A DNA stretch of 41,007 nucleotides from Staphylococcus caprae (lineage in GTDB: Bacteria > Bacillota > Bacilli > Staphylococcales > Staphylococcaceae). A model generated the notes under the pieces. It was not told the DNA's origin, made no database searches, and saw only the letters and a list, made by a program, of their open reading frames with translations. The DNA lies in the NCBI RefSeq assembly GCF_002902725.1, contig NZ_PPRT01000033.1:1-41007 (forward strand), in the 5' to 3' direction. The first letter of the stretch is position 1. Every line of letters begins with the position of its first letter. The translations under genes were made by a program, and so were the position numbers. Below, one piece after another: positions 9,133-19,616 of this stretch.

Positions 9133-9390
9133 ATGAAACAAGGAATTCATCCTGAATACCACAAAGTTATCTTTTTAGATACAACTACAAACTTTAAATT
9201 CTTAAGTGGTTCTACTAAAACATCTTCAGAAACTATGGAATGGGAAGATGGAAATGAATACCCAGTTATTCGTTTAGACGTATCTTCTGATTCACATCCA
9301 TTCTATACTGGCCGTCAAAAATTCGCTGCTGCGGATGGTCGTGTGGAACGCTTCAACAAAAAGTTTGGTTTCAAATCAAACAACAACTAA
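9133..9390 (+). CDS. rpmE2: 50S ribosomal protein L31, type B
   Basis: Encodes 85 residues; component of the large ribosomal subunit bridging to the 30S head. Type B is assigned because the protein has no cysteine at all, so it lacks the zinc ribbon of type A L31, and because it has the longer form with [16 protein letters not shown] at the start and FTGRQ-like FYTGRQKF in the middle. In Bacillus the type B paralogue is made under zinc limitation; in staphylococci it is usually the only L31 (established), consistent with an ordinary sigma-A promoter here. ATG 9133 follows AAAGGAGCTGAAAG. Monocistronic, with a strong terminator. Confidence 0.97.
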   Translation: MKQGIHPEYHKVIFLDTTTNFKFLSGSTKTSSETMEWEDGNEYPVIRLDVSSDSHPFYTGRQKFAAADGRVERFNKKFGFKSNNN

Positions 9391-9401
9391 TTTTGAATTT
9401 C

Positions 9402-9450
9402 AACTGTCTACGTATCCATTATTATGGGATTGTAGACAGTTTTTTTATTT
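9402..9450 (+). terminator. Intrinsic terminator of rpmE2
   Basis: AACTGTCTAC pairs exactly with GTAGACAGTT around a 20-nt loop that itself contains CCAT/ATGG, followed by seven T. Confidence 0.93.
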
Positions 9451-9554
9451 TGGATAATTTCGTTACAATAAATGAGGGTTGAGAGTTAAGTTCCTAAATT
9501 GTTTGTAATAAGTGAGTATCATTGCTTAATTTAGAATAATACTTTGAAAATGCA

Positions 9555-9582
9555 TTTAACTACATAAAAAATATGATATAAT
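9555..9582 (+). promoter_or_regulatory. Promoter of tdk-prfA-prmC
   Basis: TTTAAC at 9555-9560, 16-bp spacer and TGaTATAAT (hexamer 9577-9582), 36 bp before the tdk start codon. Confidence 0.7.
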
Positions 9583-9618
9583 TAAGCGATTATGTTTTGA
9601 AAAAAGGTGGAACTCTCA

Positions 9619-10218
9619 ATGTATGAAACGTACCATTCCGGATGGATTGAAACTATTACTGGAAGTATGTTTAGTGGTAAATCCGAGGAGTTAATACGTC
9701 GATTAAGACGTGGGATTTATGCGAAACAGAAAGTAGTCGTGTTCAAACCGGCAATTGATGATCGTTACCATAAAGAAAAGGTCGTCTCCCATGATGGTAA
9801 TGAGATTGAAGCGATAAATATTTCTACGGCTAGAGAAATTTTAAATCAAGATTTAAACAATGTAGATGTTATCGGTATAGATGAAGTGCAATTCTTTGAT
9901 GATGAGATTGTCAATATAGCAGAACAACTTGCTGAAAATGGTCATAGAGTTGTTGTAGCAGGTCTTGATATGGATTTTAGGGGAGAACCATTTGAACCTA
10001 TGCCAAAGTTATTAGCGGTAAGTGAACAGGTAACTAAACTGCAAGCGGTATGTGCCGTTTGTGGCTCACCATCAAGCCGTACGCAACGATTAATCAATGG
10101 TGAACCAGCTAAAATTGATGATCCTATTATATTAGTTGGTGCGAATGAAAGTTACGAACCACGTTGTAGAGCGCATCATATTGTGGCTCCAAGTGAAAAT
10201 GAGAAGGAGGAAATGTAG
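9619..10218 (+). CDS. tdk: Thymidine kinase (type II)
   Basis: Encodes 199 residues. It phosphorylates thymidine to dTMP in nucleotide salvage. Walker [11 protein letters not shown] lies at 15-24, Walker B-like [10 protein letters not shown] near 90 and a lasso/zinc region with CAVCG and CRAHH, giving four zinc ligands as in TK1-type enzymes. ATG 9619 follows AAAAAGGTGG; an upstream in-frame start at 9607 lies inside that ribosome binding site and is rejected. It heads the tdk-prfA-prmC operon: its TAG stop shares one base with the GTG start of prfA, and the prfA ribosome binding site lies inside tdk. Confidence 0.97.
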   Translation: MYETYHSGWIETITGSMFSGKSEELIRRLRRGIYAKQKVVVFKPAIDDRYHKEKVVSHDGNEIEAINISTAREILNQDLNNVDVIGIDEVQFFDDEIVNIAEQLAENGHRVVVAGLDMDFRGEPFEPMPKLLAVSEQVTKLQAVCAVCGSPSSRTQRLINGEPAKIDDPIILVGANESYEPRCRAHHIVAPSENEKEEM

Positions 10219-11294
10219 TGTTTGATCAATTAGATATAGTTGAAGAGCGATATGAACAATTAAATGAAATGTTAAGTGACCCTGATGTTGTCAATGATTC
10301 AGATAAATTAAGAAAGTATTCTAAAGAACAAGCAGATTTACAGAAAACGGTAGATGTTTATCGTAGTTATAAATCGAAAAAAGAAGAATTAGAAGATATC
10401 GAAGAAATGTTAAGAGAAACTTCTGATAAAGAAGAAGTAGAGATGCTTAAAGAAGAAAGTGCTGCATTAAAAAATGAATTACCAGAAATGGAAGAAGAAC
10501 TGAAAATTTTATTAATACCTAAAGATCCAAATGATGAAAAAGACGTTATCGTTGAGATTCGTGCTGCTGCTGGAGGAGATGAGGCAGCCATTTTTGCCGG
10601 AGATTTAATGAGAATGTACTCTAAATATGCCGAAGCAAATGGCTTTAAGACTGAAATAGTCGAAGCATCAGAAAGTGATCATGGTGGTTATAAAGAAATC
10701 AGTTTTTCAGTATCTGGTAGTGGTGCATATAGTAAATTGAAATTTGAAAATGGGGCACATCGTGTGCAACGTGTACCAGAAACAGAATCAGGTGGTCGTA
10801 TTCATACATCTACTGCTACAGTAGCAGTTCTACCTGAAGTAGAGGATGTTGAAATTGAAATACGCAATGAAGACTTGAAAATTGATACGTATCGTTCAAG
10901 TGGTGCGGGTGGTCAGCACGTCAATACAACTGACTCAGCTGTCCGTATTACTCACTTACCAACGGGTGTAATTGCGACATCTTCTGAGAAATCTCAAATT
11001 CAAAACCGTGAAAAAGCAATGAAAGTGTTGAAAGCACGTTTATATGATATGAAATTACAAGAAGAGCAACAAAAATATGCATCTCAAAGAAAGTCGGCAG
11101 TAGGGACAGGGGACCGTTCTGAACGTATTAGAACTTATAATTACCCACAAAGTCGTGTGACTGACCACCGTATTGGTTTAACACTGCAAAAGCTCGGCCA
11201 AATCATGGAAGGACATTTAGATGAGATTATCGACGCGCTCACACTTTCTGAACAAACTGAGAAATTGAAAGAATTAAATAATGGTGAATTATAG
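10218..11294 (+). CDS. prfA: Peptide chain release factor 1
   Basis: Encodes 358 residues, translated from GTG 10218 with AAGGAGG seven bases before. RF1 reads UAA and UAG stop codons and triggers peptide release. The codon-recognition PxT motif is seen as Pro-Glu-Thr at 187-189 ([13 protein letters not shown]), and the catalytic Gly-Gly-Gln lies at 231-233 (GAGGQHVN). The N-terminal ~100 residues form the coiled-coil domain. Its 3' end overlaps prmC, whose product methylates the GGQ glutamine, by 14 nt, so substrate and modifying enzyme are translationally coupled. Confidence 0.98.
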   Translation: MFDQLDIVEERYEQLNEMLSDPDVVNDSDKLRKYSKEQADLQKTVDVYRSYKSKKEELEDIEEMLRETSDKEEVEMLKEESAALKNELPEMEEELKILLIPKDPNDEKDVIVEIRAAAGGDEAAIFAGDLMRMYSKYAEANGFKTEIVEASESDHGGYKEISFSVSGSGAYSKLKFENGAHRVQRVPETESGGRIHTSTATVAVLPEVEDVEIEIRNEDLKIDTYRSSGAGGQHVNTTDSAVRITHLPTGVIATSSEKSQIQNREKAMKVLKARLYDMKLQEEQQKYASQRKSAVGTGDRSERIRTYNYPQSRVTDHRIGLTLQKLGQIMEGHLDEIIDALTLSEQTEKLKELNNGEL

Positions 11295-12117
11295 AGAAAA
11301 GCTTGAAGAAGCTATCCAACTCACTTTAGATAAAGGATATGAACAAAGTAGAGCAGAATGGTTATTCTTAGATGTTTTTCAATGGTCTAGGACAGATTAT
11401 CTTATTCATAGTCAAGAATTAATGTCACAGGCTGATATTTCGAAATTTGATTTAGCGCTACATAGAATGTTGAAAGGAGAACCGATTCAATATATTGTAG
11501 GTTTTCAATCATTTTATGGATATAAGTATAAAGTTGATGCCAACTGTCTTATCCCACGTCCGGAAACTGAAGAAGTAATGCTTCATTTTCTTAAATTATG
11601 TCGTAATAAAGATGGTGTAGTAGATATAGGAACAGGTAGTGGTGCAATTGCTATCACTCTGAAATTGCTTCGCCCTGATTTAGATGTCTACGCTACAGAT
11701 TTATATGAAGATACTTTAAATGTGGCTAGAAACAATGCGGACACCCATCAACAAGATATTCACTTTCTTCAAGGAAATGCGTTAAAGCCATTAATTGAGA
11801 AGGGGATTAAAGTGGATGGCTTAATTTCGAATCCTCCTTATATTGATGAAGCGGAATCTAAAGACATGGATGATACGGTACTTCAATTTGAACCTCACCA
11901 TGCACTTTTTGCTGAAAATAAAGGCTATGCTATTTACGAGGACATCTTAAAAGATTTACCACAAGTAATGAATGAAAATGGACATGTTGTTTTTGAAATT
12001 GGTTATAATCAAGGTGAAAAATTGAAGTCAATCGTGACAACAATGTATCCAAACAAAAACGTAGAAGTGATACGAGACATTAATGGGCACCAGCGTATCG
12101 TATCTATTAAATGGTAG
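11281..12117 (+). CDS. prmC: Release-factor glutamine N5-methyltransferase
   Basis: Encodes 278 residues. It uses S-adenosylmethionine to methylate the glutamine of the GGQ motif of RF1 and RF2, raising termination efficiency. An N-terminal helical substrate-binding domain (~1-75) precedes a Rossmann methyltransferase domain with motif [14 protein letters not shown] at 113-125 and the glutamine-binding NPPY at 184-187. ATG 11281 lies inside the last codons of prfA in a different frame, with no strong ribosome binding site (AAAGAATTAAAT region), which supports coupled translation. A hairpin with a T-run 106 bp downstream probably ends this operon. Confidence 0.97.
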   Translation: MVNYREKLEEAIQLTLDKGYEQSRAEWLFLDVFQWSRTDYLIHSQELMSQADISKFDLALHRMLKGEPIQYIVGFQSFYGYKYKVDANCLIPRPETEEVMLHFLKLCRNKDGVVDIGTGSGAIAITLKLLRPDLDVYATDLYEDTLNVARNNADTHQQDIHFLQGNALKPLIEKGIKVDGLISNPPYIDEAESKDMDDTVLQFEPHHALFAENKGYAIYEDILKDLPQVMNENGHVVFEIGYNQGEKLKSIVTTMYPNKNVEVIRDINGHQRIVSIKW

Positions 12118-12222
12118 TTCAACTTTCAATTGTTAAGTGTATATTTAATCGTGGTTTCAATAAATAAAAAATGTTTAACCATATGTTGTGTTACTAATAT
12201 AATGATTATAAATATAAGATGG

Positions 12223-12275
12223 GTGGGACTTTAAATTCAACAAACGACTAACTGAATTAAGTTCCACTCTTTTTT
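12223..12275 (+). terminator. Long GTGGGACTT hairpin between prmC and tsaC
   Basis: GTGGGACTTTAAATTCA at the left pairs with TGAATTAAGTTCCAC at the right with two bulged bases, followed by a T tract. It can terminate prmC transcripts. A TTTAAC-18-TATAAT promoter-like sequence at 12174-12203 lies before it, so it might instead act as an attenuator for tsaC. Similar GTGGGAC hairpins recur between staphylococcal genes, so it may be a dispersed repeat. Confidence 0.75.
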
Positions 12276-12310
12276 CCGTACATGATATAAATTAGAAAGA
12301 GGTGAAGAAA

Positions 12311-13354
12311 ATGGAAACTCACATTTGGGATGTTCGGGCCTTTAAAGATAACTTACATCAATATCCATATATAAATGATATTAAAGATACCGTGATTAAA
12401 GGTGGATTAGTAGCGATTCCAACGGAGACGGTATATGGGTTAGGTGCAAATGCAAAAGATGAAGAAGCAGTGAAAAAGATTTATGAAGCTAAGGGTCGAC
12501 CTTCTGACAATCCTTTAATTGTTCATGTGCATCATAGAAAACAACTGGATAAATTTGTTGAACATATTGATGAACGTGTTTCAAAACTAATGGAAGCATT
12601 TTGGCCTGGGCCTATTTCCTTTATTTTACCGCTTAAATCAGGTTATTTATGTGAAACAGTAACGGGGGGATTGAATTCCATTGCTGTTCGTATGCCTAGT
12701 CATAAAATAGGAAGAGCGTTACTTCAAGTTATAGATGAACCCATTGCTGCACCAAGTGCTAACTTAAGTGGTCGCCCATCACCTACGACATTTGACCATG
12801 TGTTTCATGACTTAAATCATAAAATTGACGGTATTGTAAACGGTGATCAAAGTGAAGAAGGACTCGAAAGTACAGTTCTTGATTGCACGCAGTTTCCATT
12901 TCGCATTGCACGTCCAGGCTCAGTAACGAAAGAGATGATTGAGAAAGTCTTACCAGAAAGTGTGCAAGATATTCATTTTACTGAAAATGAAAAGCCTATT
13001 GCGCCAGGTATGAAATATAAACATTATTCGCCAGATACTCCTCTTACAATTATTGAAAATTTAAATCATAAAATTGATAATAATGAGAAATGGAAAGATA
13101 CTGCTTTTATTTTTCCTGAAAGTATGAAATCTTTACTACCGGAAAGTGCACAGTTCATTTCTTTATGTAAGAATGCTCAAGATATTAAAACTGCTAACCA
13201 CAATTTATATAGCATCTTGCATTCAATAGATCGCTCTAGTGACATTCAACGTGCTTTTATTTTCGGATTTGAAAAAAAGGATCAATCTGAGGCAATTATG
13301 AATAGAATGCTCAAAGCAGCAGGTAATGAAATAATTAAAGGTGATACGCTATGA
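12311..13354 (+). CDS. tsaC: L-threonylcarbamoyladenylate synthase (Sua5/YwlC type)
   Basis: Encodes 347 residues. It makes threonylcarbamoyl-AMP from threonine, bicarbonate and ATP for the universal t6A37 tRNA modification. The YrdC-like domain fills ~25-215 (AIPTETVYGLGANA, KGRPSDNPLIVH, FWPGPISFILPL, APSANLSGRPSPT), followed by the extra C-terminal domain (~235-347) that marks the long Sua5/YwlC form rather than short TsaC. ATG 12311 follows AAAGAGGTG; in-frame GTG 12302 is part of that site. The stop overlaps the ptpB start by 4 nt (ATGA), as in the ywlC-ywlE neighbourhood of Bacillus. Confidence 0.95.
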   Translation: METHIWDVRAFKDNLHQYPYINDIKDTVIKGGLVAIPTETVYGLGANAKDEEAVKKIYEAKGRPSDNPLIVHVHHRKQLDKFVEHIDERVSKLMEAFWPGPISFILPLKSGYLCETVTGGLNSIAVRMPSHKIGRALLQVIDEPIAAPSANLSGRPSPTTFDHVFHDLNHKIDGIVNGDQSEEGLESTVLDCTQFPFRIARPGSVTKEMIEKVLPESVQDIHFTENEKPIAPGMKYKHYSPDTPLTIIENLNHKIDNNEKWKDTAFIFPESMKSLLPESAQFISLCKNAQDIKTANHNLYSILHSIDRSSDIQRAFIFGFEKKDQSEAIMNRMLKAAGNEIIKGDTL

Positions 13355-13770
13355 AAATCATATTTGTATGTACAGGAAATACATGTCGTAGTCCATTGGC
13401 AGAAAGTATTGCTAAAAAGTTATTGCCAAATGATGATATTCAATCACGTGGATTATTTGCGATGGATGGACAAGCTATTTCAGAAGCATCGTTACAACTT
13501 ATTCATGATCATCATTTGCCTGAACCTACGAATGCCCAACAGTTAGGCATAGATGATTTAGAAGCGGATTTAATTTTAACGATGTCTAAATCTCATAAAG
13601 AATTGATTATGGCACAATATGGTCAGCATTCAAATGTTTATACACTCAATGAATACGTCAATGTTAATGGTGAAATTGCAGATCCTTATGGGGCTCCTGC
13701 AGAAGTATATGAACAAACGTATCACAAGATTTACGATTTAGTTAAGAAAATGAAAACCACTCGGGATTAA
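13351..13770 (+). CDS. ptpB: Low-molecular-weight phosphatase PtpB (protein-arginine phosphatase)
   Basis: Encodes 139 residues of the LMW-PTP fold. The P-loop CTGNTCRS starts at Cys7 (nucleophile) and ends with Arg13; the general acid is Asp111 in ADPYG. Thr11 in the loop is the residue that makes Bacillus YwlE and staphylococcal PtpB prefer phosphoarginine over phosphotyrosine, so it likely reverses McsB kinase action in the CtsR/Clp stress pathway (established for homologues, inferred here). Start ATG 13351 overlaps the tsaC stop. Confidence 0.93.
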   Translation: MKIIFVCTGNTCRSPLAESIAKKLLPNDDIQSRGLFAMDGQAISEASLQLIHDHHLPEPTNAQQLGIDDLEADLILTMSKSHKELIMAQYGQHSNVYTLNEYVNVNGEIADPYGAPAEVYEQTYHKIYDLVKKMKTTRD

Positions 13771-13873
13771 ATTATATATAATTAGTATATGTTAGGCTTT
13801 AAATAAGTTATAATTAGGGAGTATAGCAAGTTTGCTATGTTCCTTTTTATTTTATACAAAGGGGTGGGTTCAA

Positions 13874-14398
13874 ATGCGTGATTTACAAAAACTGCTTGAC
13901 GAACTAAAAGATATGTCGTTCTTTAAGAAAGGCGAATTGTGTATCATTGGATGTTCAACTTCAGAAGTGATTGGCGAAAAAATTGGTTCAGTGGGATCAA
14001 TGGATATTGCTAAAGAAATTTTTGAAGCATTGAAACAAATTGAAAAGGATACAGGCGTGTCGTTTGTCTTTCAAGGATGTGAACATATCAATAGGGCGAT
14101 TACAATGGAAAGCACAAATTTCAACCCACTGACTATGGAAGAAGTTACTGTTGTTCCAGATGTACATGCAGGTGGAAGTTTATCCACTTATGCTTATCAA
14201 CATATGAAAGATCCAATTGTAGTAGAACATATTACTGTTCCAAAAGGTATAGATATTGGTCAAACATTAATTGGTATGCATATTAAACATGTTTGTGTTC
14301 CAGTTAGAACAAGTGTTAAACAAGTTGGAGAAGCTATCGTTACCATAGCAACATCAAGACCTAAGAAAATTGGTGGCGAACGTGCTAAATATCATTAA
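13874..14398 (+). CDS. ywlG: YwlG/UPF0340 family protein (TIGR01440)
   Basis: Encodes 174 residues of a conserved Firmicutes family with no established activity. Visible features are two cysteines in [13 protein letters not shown], a helical segment, [11 protein letters not shown] with a further Cys, [10 protein letters not shown], and a basic C-terminus. ATG 13874 follows AAAGGGGTGGG; an in-frame ATG at 13832 lacks such a site. A TATAAT at 13809-13814 suggests a local promoter, though no matching -35 is seen. It lies 24 bp before glyA, the same order as ywlG-glyA-upp in Bacillus. Confidence 0.9.
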   Translation: MRDLQKLLDELKDMSFFKKGELCIIGCSTSEVIGEKIGSVGSMDIAKEIFEALKQIEKDTGVSFVFQGCEHINRAITMESTNFNPLTMEEVTVVPDVHAGGSLSTYAYQHMKDPIVVEHITVPKGIDIGQTLIGMHIKHVCVPVRTSVKQVGEAIVTIATSRPKKIGGERAKYH

Positions 14399-14422
14399 TA
14401 TTAAGGAAGAAGGGGATTTTTT

Positions 14423-15661
14423 ATGTCTTATATCGAAAAACAGGATAAAGTTATTTTTGAAGCAATTCAAAAGGAGTACAACCGTCAAAACGGAAATATT
14501 GAATTAATTGCATCTGAGAATTTTGTATCTGAAGCTGTTATGGAAGCACAAGGCTCAGTTTTAACAAATAAATATGCAGAAGGATATCCTGGTCGCCGTT
14601 ACTATGGTGGTTGTGAGTATGTAGATGTAACTGAAACTGTTGCAATCGACCGTGCTAAAGCATTATTTGGTGCTGAACATGTAAATGTGCAACCTCATTC
14701 AGGTTCTCAAGCCAATATGGCTGTATATCTAGTAGCCATTGAAATGGGAGATACTGTTTTAGGAATGAACTTAAGTCATGGAGGTCATTTAACACATGGC
14801 TCACCAGTGAATTTCAGTGGTAAATTCTATAATTTCGTTGAATATGGTGTAGATAAAGAAACTGAACGTATTAATTATGACGAAGTACGTCGATTAGCTT
14901 TAGAACATAAACCAAAATTAATTGTCGCTGGAGCTTCTGCATATTCAAGAACGATTGACTTCAAAAAGTTTAAAGAGATTGCGGACGAAGTTGGCGCTAA
15001 ATTAATGGTAGATATGGCACATATTGCTGGATTAGTAGCAGCTGGTTTACATCCTAACCCTGTGGAATATGCTGATTTTGTTACGACTACGACACATAAA
15101 ACTTTACGTGGACCTCGTGGGGGTATGATTTTATGTAAAGAAGAGTATAAGAAAGACATAGATAAGACAATCTTCCCTGGCATTCAAGGTGGACCTTTAG
15201 AACACGTAATTGCTGCTAAAGCCGTAGCATTTGGAGAAGCATTGCATAGCGACTTTAAAGTTTATCAACAACAAGTCATTAAAAATGCTCAAGCTTTGTC
15301 TAAAACTTTAATAGATGAAGGGTTTAGAGTTGTCTCAGGTGGCACAGATAACCATTTAGTAGCTGTTGATGTTAAAGGTTCTATTAATATTACTGGTAAA
15401 GTAGCAGAAGAAACACTTGATAAAGTAGGCATTACTTGTAATAAGAATACGATTCCATTTGATCAAGAAAAGCCATTTGTTACAAGTGGTATTAGACTTG
15501 GAACACCTGCAGCAACAACACGTGGTTTCGATGAATCAGCATTTGAGGAAGTAGCAAGAATCATTAGCTTAGCTTTAAAACATACAGATGATGAAGCTAA
15601 ACTCAATGAAGCTAAAGAAAGAGTACACGCCCTTACTTCAAAATATCCACTATATGAATAA
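14423..15661 (+). CDS. glyA: Serine hydroxymethyltransferase
   Basis: Encodes 412 residues. It is a PLP enzyme that converts serine and tetrahydrofolate to glycine and methylene-THF, supplying one-carbon units for thymidylate and purine synthesis. The PLP lysine is Lys226 in [14 protein letters not shown]. Other signatures are LIASENFVS near 28, [11 protein letters not shown] near 88 and [10 protein letters not shown] at 197-206. AAGGAAGAAGGGGA precedes ATG 14423. It lies between ywlG and upp with short gaps and no terminators, so co-transcription is likely. Confidence 0.98.
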   Translation: MSYIEKQDKVIFEAIQKEYNRQNGNIELIASENFVSEAVMEAQGSVLTNKYAEGYPGRRYYGGCEYVDVTETVAIDRAKALFGAEHVNVQPHSGSQANMAVYLVAIEMGDTVLGMNLSHGGHLTHGSPVNFSGKFYNFVEYGVDKETERINYDEVRRLALEHKPKLIVAGASAYSRTIDFKKFKEIADEVGAKLMVDMAHIAGLVAAGLHPNPVEYADFVTTTTHKTLRGPRGGMILCKEEYKKDIDKTIFPGIQGGPLEHVIAAKAVAFGEALHSDFKVYQQQVIKNAQALSKTLIDEGFRVVSGGTDNHLVAVDVKGSINITGKVAEETLDKVGITCNKNTIPFDQEKPFVTSGIRLGTPAATTRGFDESAFEEVARIISLALKHTDDEAKLNEAKERVHALTSKYPLYE

Positions 15662-15689
15662 TAGATAAACACATTGGAGGAATATGAAA

Positions 15690-16319
15690 ATGAGTAAAGT
15701 ACATGTTTTTGATCATCCGTTAATTCAACACAAATTAAGCTATATTAGAGACGCTCATACTGGTACGAAAGAATTCAGAGAGCTTGTAGATGAAGTAGGC
15801 ATGTTGATGGCTTATGAAGTAACTAGAGATTTAGAGTTACAAGATGTTGAAATTCAAACACCTGTAACCAAAATGACAGCTAAGCGCTTAGCAGGTAAAA
15901 AATTGGCTGTTGTACCTATTTTGAGAGCAGGTTTAGGAATGACTGATGGCGTATTAAGCTTAGTTCCTGCTGCAAGAGTAGGGCATATTGGCTTGTACAG
16001 AGACCCAGAAACACTTAAAGCTGTAGAGTACTTTGCCAAATTACCTCAAGATATCGATGAGAGACAAATTATTGTTGTTGATCCAATGTTAGCAACAGGC
16101 GCTTCAGCTATAGAAGCCATTTCATCATTAAAACAACGTGGTGCGAAAAGTATTCGTTTTATGTGCTTAATCGCTGCACCCGAAGGTGTTGAAAAGATGC
16201 AAGAAGCACATCCTGATGTTGACATTTATATCGCAGCACTTGATGAAAAGCTAAATGATAAAGCATACATTACACCTGGTTTAGGTGATGCTGGTGATAG
16301 ATTGTTTGGTACTAAATAA
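15690..16319 (+). CDS. upp: Uracil phosphoribosyltransferase
   Basis: Encodes 209 residues. It converts uracil plus PRPP to UMP in pyrimidine salvage. The PRPP loop [12 protein letters not shown] lies at 129-140, and the uracil-binding segment [13 protein letters not shown] closes the C-terminus. TTGGAGG lies nine bases before ATG 15690; the in-frame ATG at 15684 is only three bases from it and is rejected. It is followed after 21 bp by mnaA. Confidence 0.98.
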   Translation: MSKVHVFDHPLIQHKLSYIRDAHTGTKEFRELVDEVGMLMAYEVTRDLELQDVEIQTPVTKMTAKRLAGKKLAVVPILRAGLGMTDGVLSLVPAARVGHIGLYRDPETLKAVEYFAKLPQDIDERQIIVVDPMLATGASAIEAISSLKQRGAKSIRFMCLIAAPEGVEKMQEAHPDVDIYIAALDEKLNDKAYITPGLGDAGDRLFGTK

Positions 16320-16340
16320 TAGATTCGGAGATAGATATTT

Positions 16341-17474
16341 TTGAAGAAAAAAATTATGACCATTTTCGGAACAAGACCTGAAGCTATTAAGATGGCACCA
16401 CTTGTAAAAGCATTAGAAAAAGATCCTGAGTTGGAGCCTATAGTTGTTGTTACAGCACAACATAGAGCAATGCTTGATTCAGTTTTGAAGACGTTTAATA
16501 TCGTTCCTCATTATGATTTAAATATCATGAAAACAGGGCAAACATTGTCTGGTATTACATCGAAATCGATGGTTCAACTTGAGGACATAATTAAATCTGA
16601 AGTGCCAGATATGGTTCTTGTACACGGTGATACAGTCACTACATTCTCAGGAGCACTTGCTGCATTTTATAATCAAACACCAATCGCTCATGTTGAAGCT
16701 GGTTTAAGAAGTTACGATAAGTATTCTCCATTTCCTGAGGAGATGAACAGACAAATGGTTGGGGTAATGGCAGACTTGCATTTTGCCCCAACTCTTAATG
16801 CAGCAACGAATTTAATTAATGAAGGTAAGGCTTCTGACAAAGTAGTTGTCACAGGTAATACAGCTATTGATGCAATGGATTATACAATTGATGATCAGTA
16901 TACATCTCAAATTATTGATAAACATAGAAATAAAAAGTTTATTCTACTTACTGCACACAGAAGAGAAAATATTGGTCAACCAATGAAAAATGTGTTTAAA
17001 GCAGTGAAAAGGTTAATTGAAGATTACGATGATTTAGCTTTAGTATATCCAGTACACATGAATCCTAAAGTAAGAGAATTAGCTGAAACATACTTAGGCA
17101 ATCATGAACGTATAGAACTCATTGAACCGTTAGATGTTGTTGATTTTCATAATTTTGCGAAACATGCATATCTTATTATGACAGATTCAGGTGGTATTCA
17201 AGAAGAAGCGCCATCATTGCATAAACCAGTCCTTGTGCTTAGAGAGACGACTGAACGACCTGAGGGGGTAGAGGCAGGCACCTTGAAAGTTGTGGGTACC
17301 GATGAGCAACAAGTTTATAACACAACGAAACAATTATTAGATAATGATATTGTTTATAACAAAATGAGCCATGCAATGAATCCATATGGAGACGGCAAAG
17401 CTAGTTTAAGAATTGTGGAGCATATCAAATTCTACTTTGGCTTATTAGATAAAAAACCTAATCATTTTAAATAA
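16341..17474 (+). CDS. mnaA: UDP-N-acetylglucosamine 2-epimerase (non-hydrolysing)
   Basis: Encodes 377 residues from TTG 16341 (CGGAG 11 bases upstream) or about 372 from the in-frame ATG at 16356. It interconverts UDP-GlcNAc and UDP-ManNAc. ManNAc is needed for the wall teichoic acid linkage unit and for some capsules. GT-B fold signatures: FGTRPEAIKMAP at the N-terminus, VHGDT, HVEAGLRS, EEMNRQ, TAHRRENIG and TDSGGIQEEAP. Staphylococci carry this gene between upp and the atp operon. No clear terminator follows, but a promoter for atpI appears in the next gap. Confidence 0.95.
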   Translation: MKKKIMTIFGTRPEAIKMAPLVKALEKDPELEPIVVVTAQHRAMLDSVLKTFNIVPHYDLNIMKTGQTLSGITSKSMVQLEDIIKSEVPDMVLVHGDTVTTFSGALAAFYNQTPIAHVEAGLRSYDKYSPFPEEMNRQMVGVMADLHFAPTLNAATNLINEGKASDKVVVTGNTAIDAMDYTIDDQYTSQIIDKHRNKKFILLTAHRRENIGQPMKNVFKAVKRLIEDYDDLALVYPVHMNPKVRELAETYLGNHERIELIEPLDVVDFHNFAKHAYLIMTDSGGIQEEAPSLHKPVLVLRETTERPEGVEAGTLKVVGTDEQQVYNTTKQLLDNDIVYNKMSHAMNPYGDGKASLRIVEHIKFYFGLLDKKPNHFK

Positions 17475-17492
17475 CGAAAAAATTGCATTGAT

Positions 17493-17514
17493 ATATTTTG
17501 TGAATATTTTGTGA
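17493..17514 (+). repeat. Perfect tandem 11-bp repeat upstream of the atp promoter
   Basis: ATATTTTGTGA occurs twice with no gap, so equivalent bases are one helical turn apart. It lies about 40 bp before the putative -35 box of atpI. It looks like a place for cooperative factor binding, but no known regulator is assigned. Confidence 0.6.
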
Positions 17515-17552
17515 CGAAAATGTCTTAAAATTTAACAAGACTTTGAATGGAA

Positions 17553-17582
17553 TTGACACCGTACAATAGCCTGTATTATCAT
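17553..17582 (+). promoter_or_regulatory. Putative promoter of the atp operon
   Basis: A consensus TTGACA lies at 17553-17558. The -10 is either TATTAT (17574-17579, 15-bp spacing) or TTATCA (17577-17582, 18-bp spacing). It is about 60 bp before atpI. Confidence 0.6.
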
Positions 17583-17641
17583 TTAGATTGTATGAGTGGA
17601 ACGGTTTACATGATTGGTATAAGACACTCGGAGGCATATAA

Positions 17642-17992
17642 ATGAGTCGATTCTACATCATTTTCAAACAATATATCCAATATTATCTCTATCTCTTGAT
17701 AATACTTGGGATATTGTATCTAATTGTACCCCACCCTTTTATTTTAGGTTTATTGATAGGTGCATGTGGTTCTTTGGTTAATACATACATCTTTGAAAGC
17801 TATTTGGCAAAGGCTAAAGAGAAAGATGCTATACATATATCAACGGGCAATATTTGGAGATATTTAGTAGCAATCATTGCGTGTTTGTTATGGTTTTTCT
17901 TTAAGGATCACATCAATATCATAGGTGTATTAATTGGTTTAATGATTTCTTATATTGTAATCATATTGCGCCCTCTACTTAAAAGGGAGTAA
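17642..17992 (+). CDS. atpI: ATP synthase subunit I (AtpI)
   Basis: Encodes 116 residues, hydrophobic, with about four membrane segments (~10-30, 35-55, 77-92, 95-112). AtpI is an accessory protein for assembly of the c-ring and insertion of Fo, not a subunit of the finished enzyme. Sequence is poorly conserved in this family, so the call rests mainly on size, topology and position first in the atp operon. CTCGGAGGCAT precedes ATG 17642. Confidence 0.85.
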   Translation: MSRFYIIFKQYIQYYLYLLIILGILYLIVPHPFILGLLIGACGSLVNTYIFESYLAKAKEKDAIHISTGNIWRYLVAIIACLLWFFFKDHINIIGVLIGLMISYIVIILRPLLKRE

Positions 17993-18000
17993 AAATTTAA

Positions 18001-18747
<747 letters not shown>

Positions 18748-18752
18748 ATTAA

Positions 18753-19004
<252 letters not shown>

Positions 19005-19014
19005 GACATATTAA

Positions 19015-19059
19015 GGCGAAGTCTGTTACAAGACTATCGCCGTTCGTTTTGTTTTTTTA
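19015..19059 (+). terminator. Hairpin with T-run between atpE and atpF
   Basis: GGCGAAGTCT pairs with AGACTATCGCC (one extra base) around a six-base loop, followed by a T-rich stretch with TTTTTTT. It is inside the atp operon, so it must be leaky. It may serve as an attenuator or a 3' end that keeps atpE mRNA more abundant. Confidence 0.75.
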
Positions 19060-19100
19060 TAGCTTAGTGATTATATCGACGAAAGGAGTGTCATGAGCCC

Positions 19101-19616
19101 GTGACTGCAACAGCTAATACATTCGTTCTAGGTGCAGGTGTACAATGGGGAACAATGCTTGTAACTATAGCCACATTCGTAGTACTACTTGCACTATTAA
19201 AGAAATTTGCTTGGGGTCCATTAAAAGAAGTAATGGACAAACGTGAGCGTGATATCAATAAAGATATCGACGATGCTGAACAAGCTAAAGTTAACGCTCA
19301 AAAACTTGAAGAAGAAAATAGAAAGACACTTAAAGAGACTCAAGATGAAGTTCAAAAAATCTTAGACGATGCTAAGATTCAAGCTCGTAAGCAACATGAA
19401 GAAATTATTCATGAAGCAAACGTAAGAGCTAACGGCATGATTGAAACTGCTCAAAGTGAAATTAACAGTCAAAAAGAACGTGCGCTTGCTGATATCAACA
19501 ATCAAGTATCTGAACTATCAGTATTAATCGCATCTAAAGTTCTTAGAAAAGAAATTTCAGAGCAAGATCAAAAAGCATTAGTTGAAAAGTATTTAAAAGA
19601 GGCAGGGGATAAATAA
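19101..19616 (+). CDS. atpF: ATP synthase Fo subunit b
   Basis: Encodes 171 residues: one N-terminal membrane helix (~17-35), then a long charged coiled coil forming the peripheral stator stalk. The start is GTG 19101, 12 bases after AAAGGAG. A nearer ATG at 19093 is in another frame and opens a three-codon mini-ORF (ATG AGC CCG TGA) whose stop overlaps the GTG, so atpF may be translated by re-initiation. The TAA stop shares a base with the atpH start (TAATG). Confidence 0.95.
   Translation: MTATANTFVLGAGVQWGTMLVTIATFVVLLALLKKFAWGPLKEVMDKRERDINKDIDDAEQAKVNAQKLEEENRKTLKETQDEVQKILDDAKIQARKQHEEIIHEANVRANGMIETAQSEINSQKERALADINNQVSELSVLIASKVLRKEISEQDQKALVEKYLKEAGDK

Noticed and set aside
12223..12275. 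T-box or riboswitch before tsaC
   Set aside because: No T-box sequence or known aptamer core; it is a simple hairpin with a T-run.
17493..17514. Rex binding site before atpI
   Set aside because: The TTGTGA half-sites are direct repeats; a Rex site needs inverted halves.
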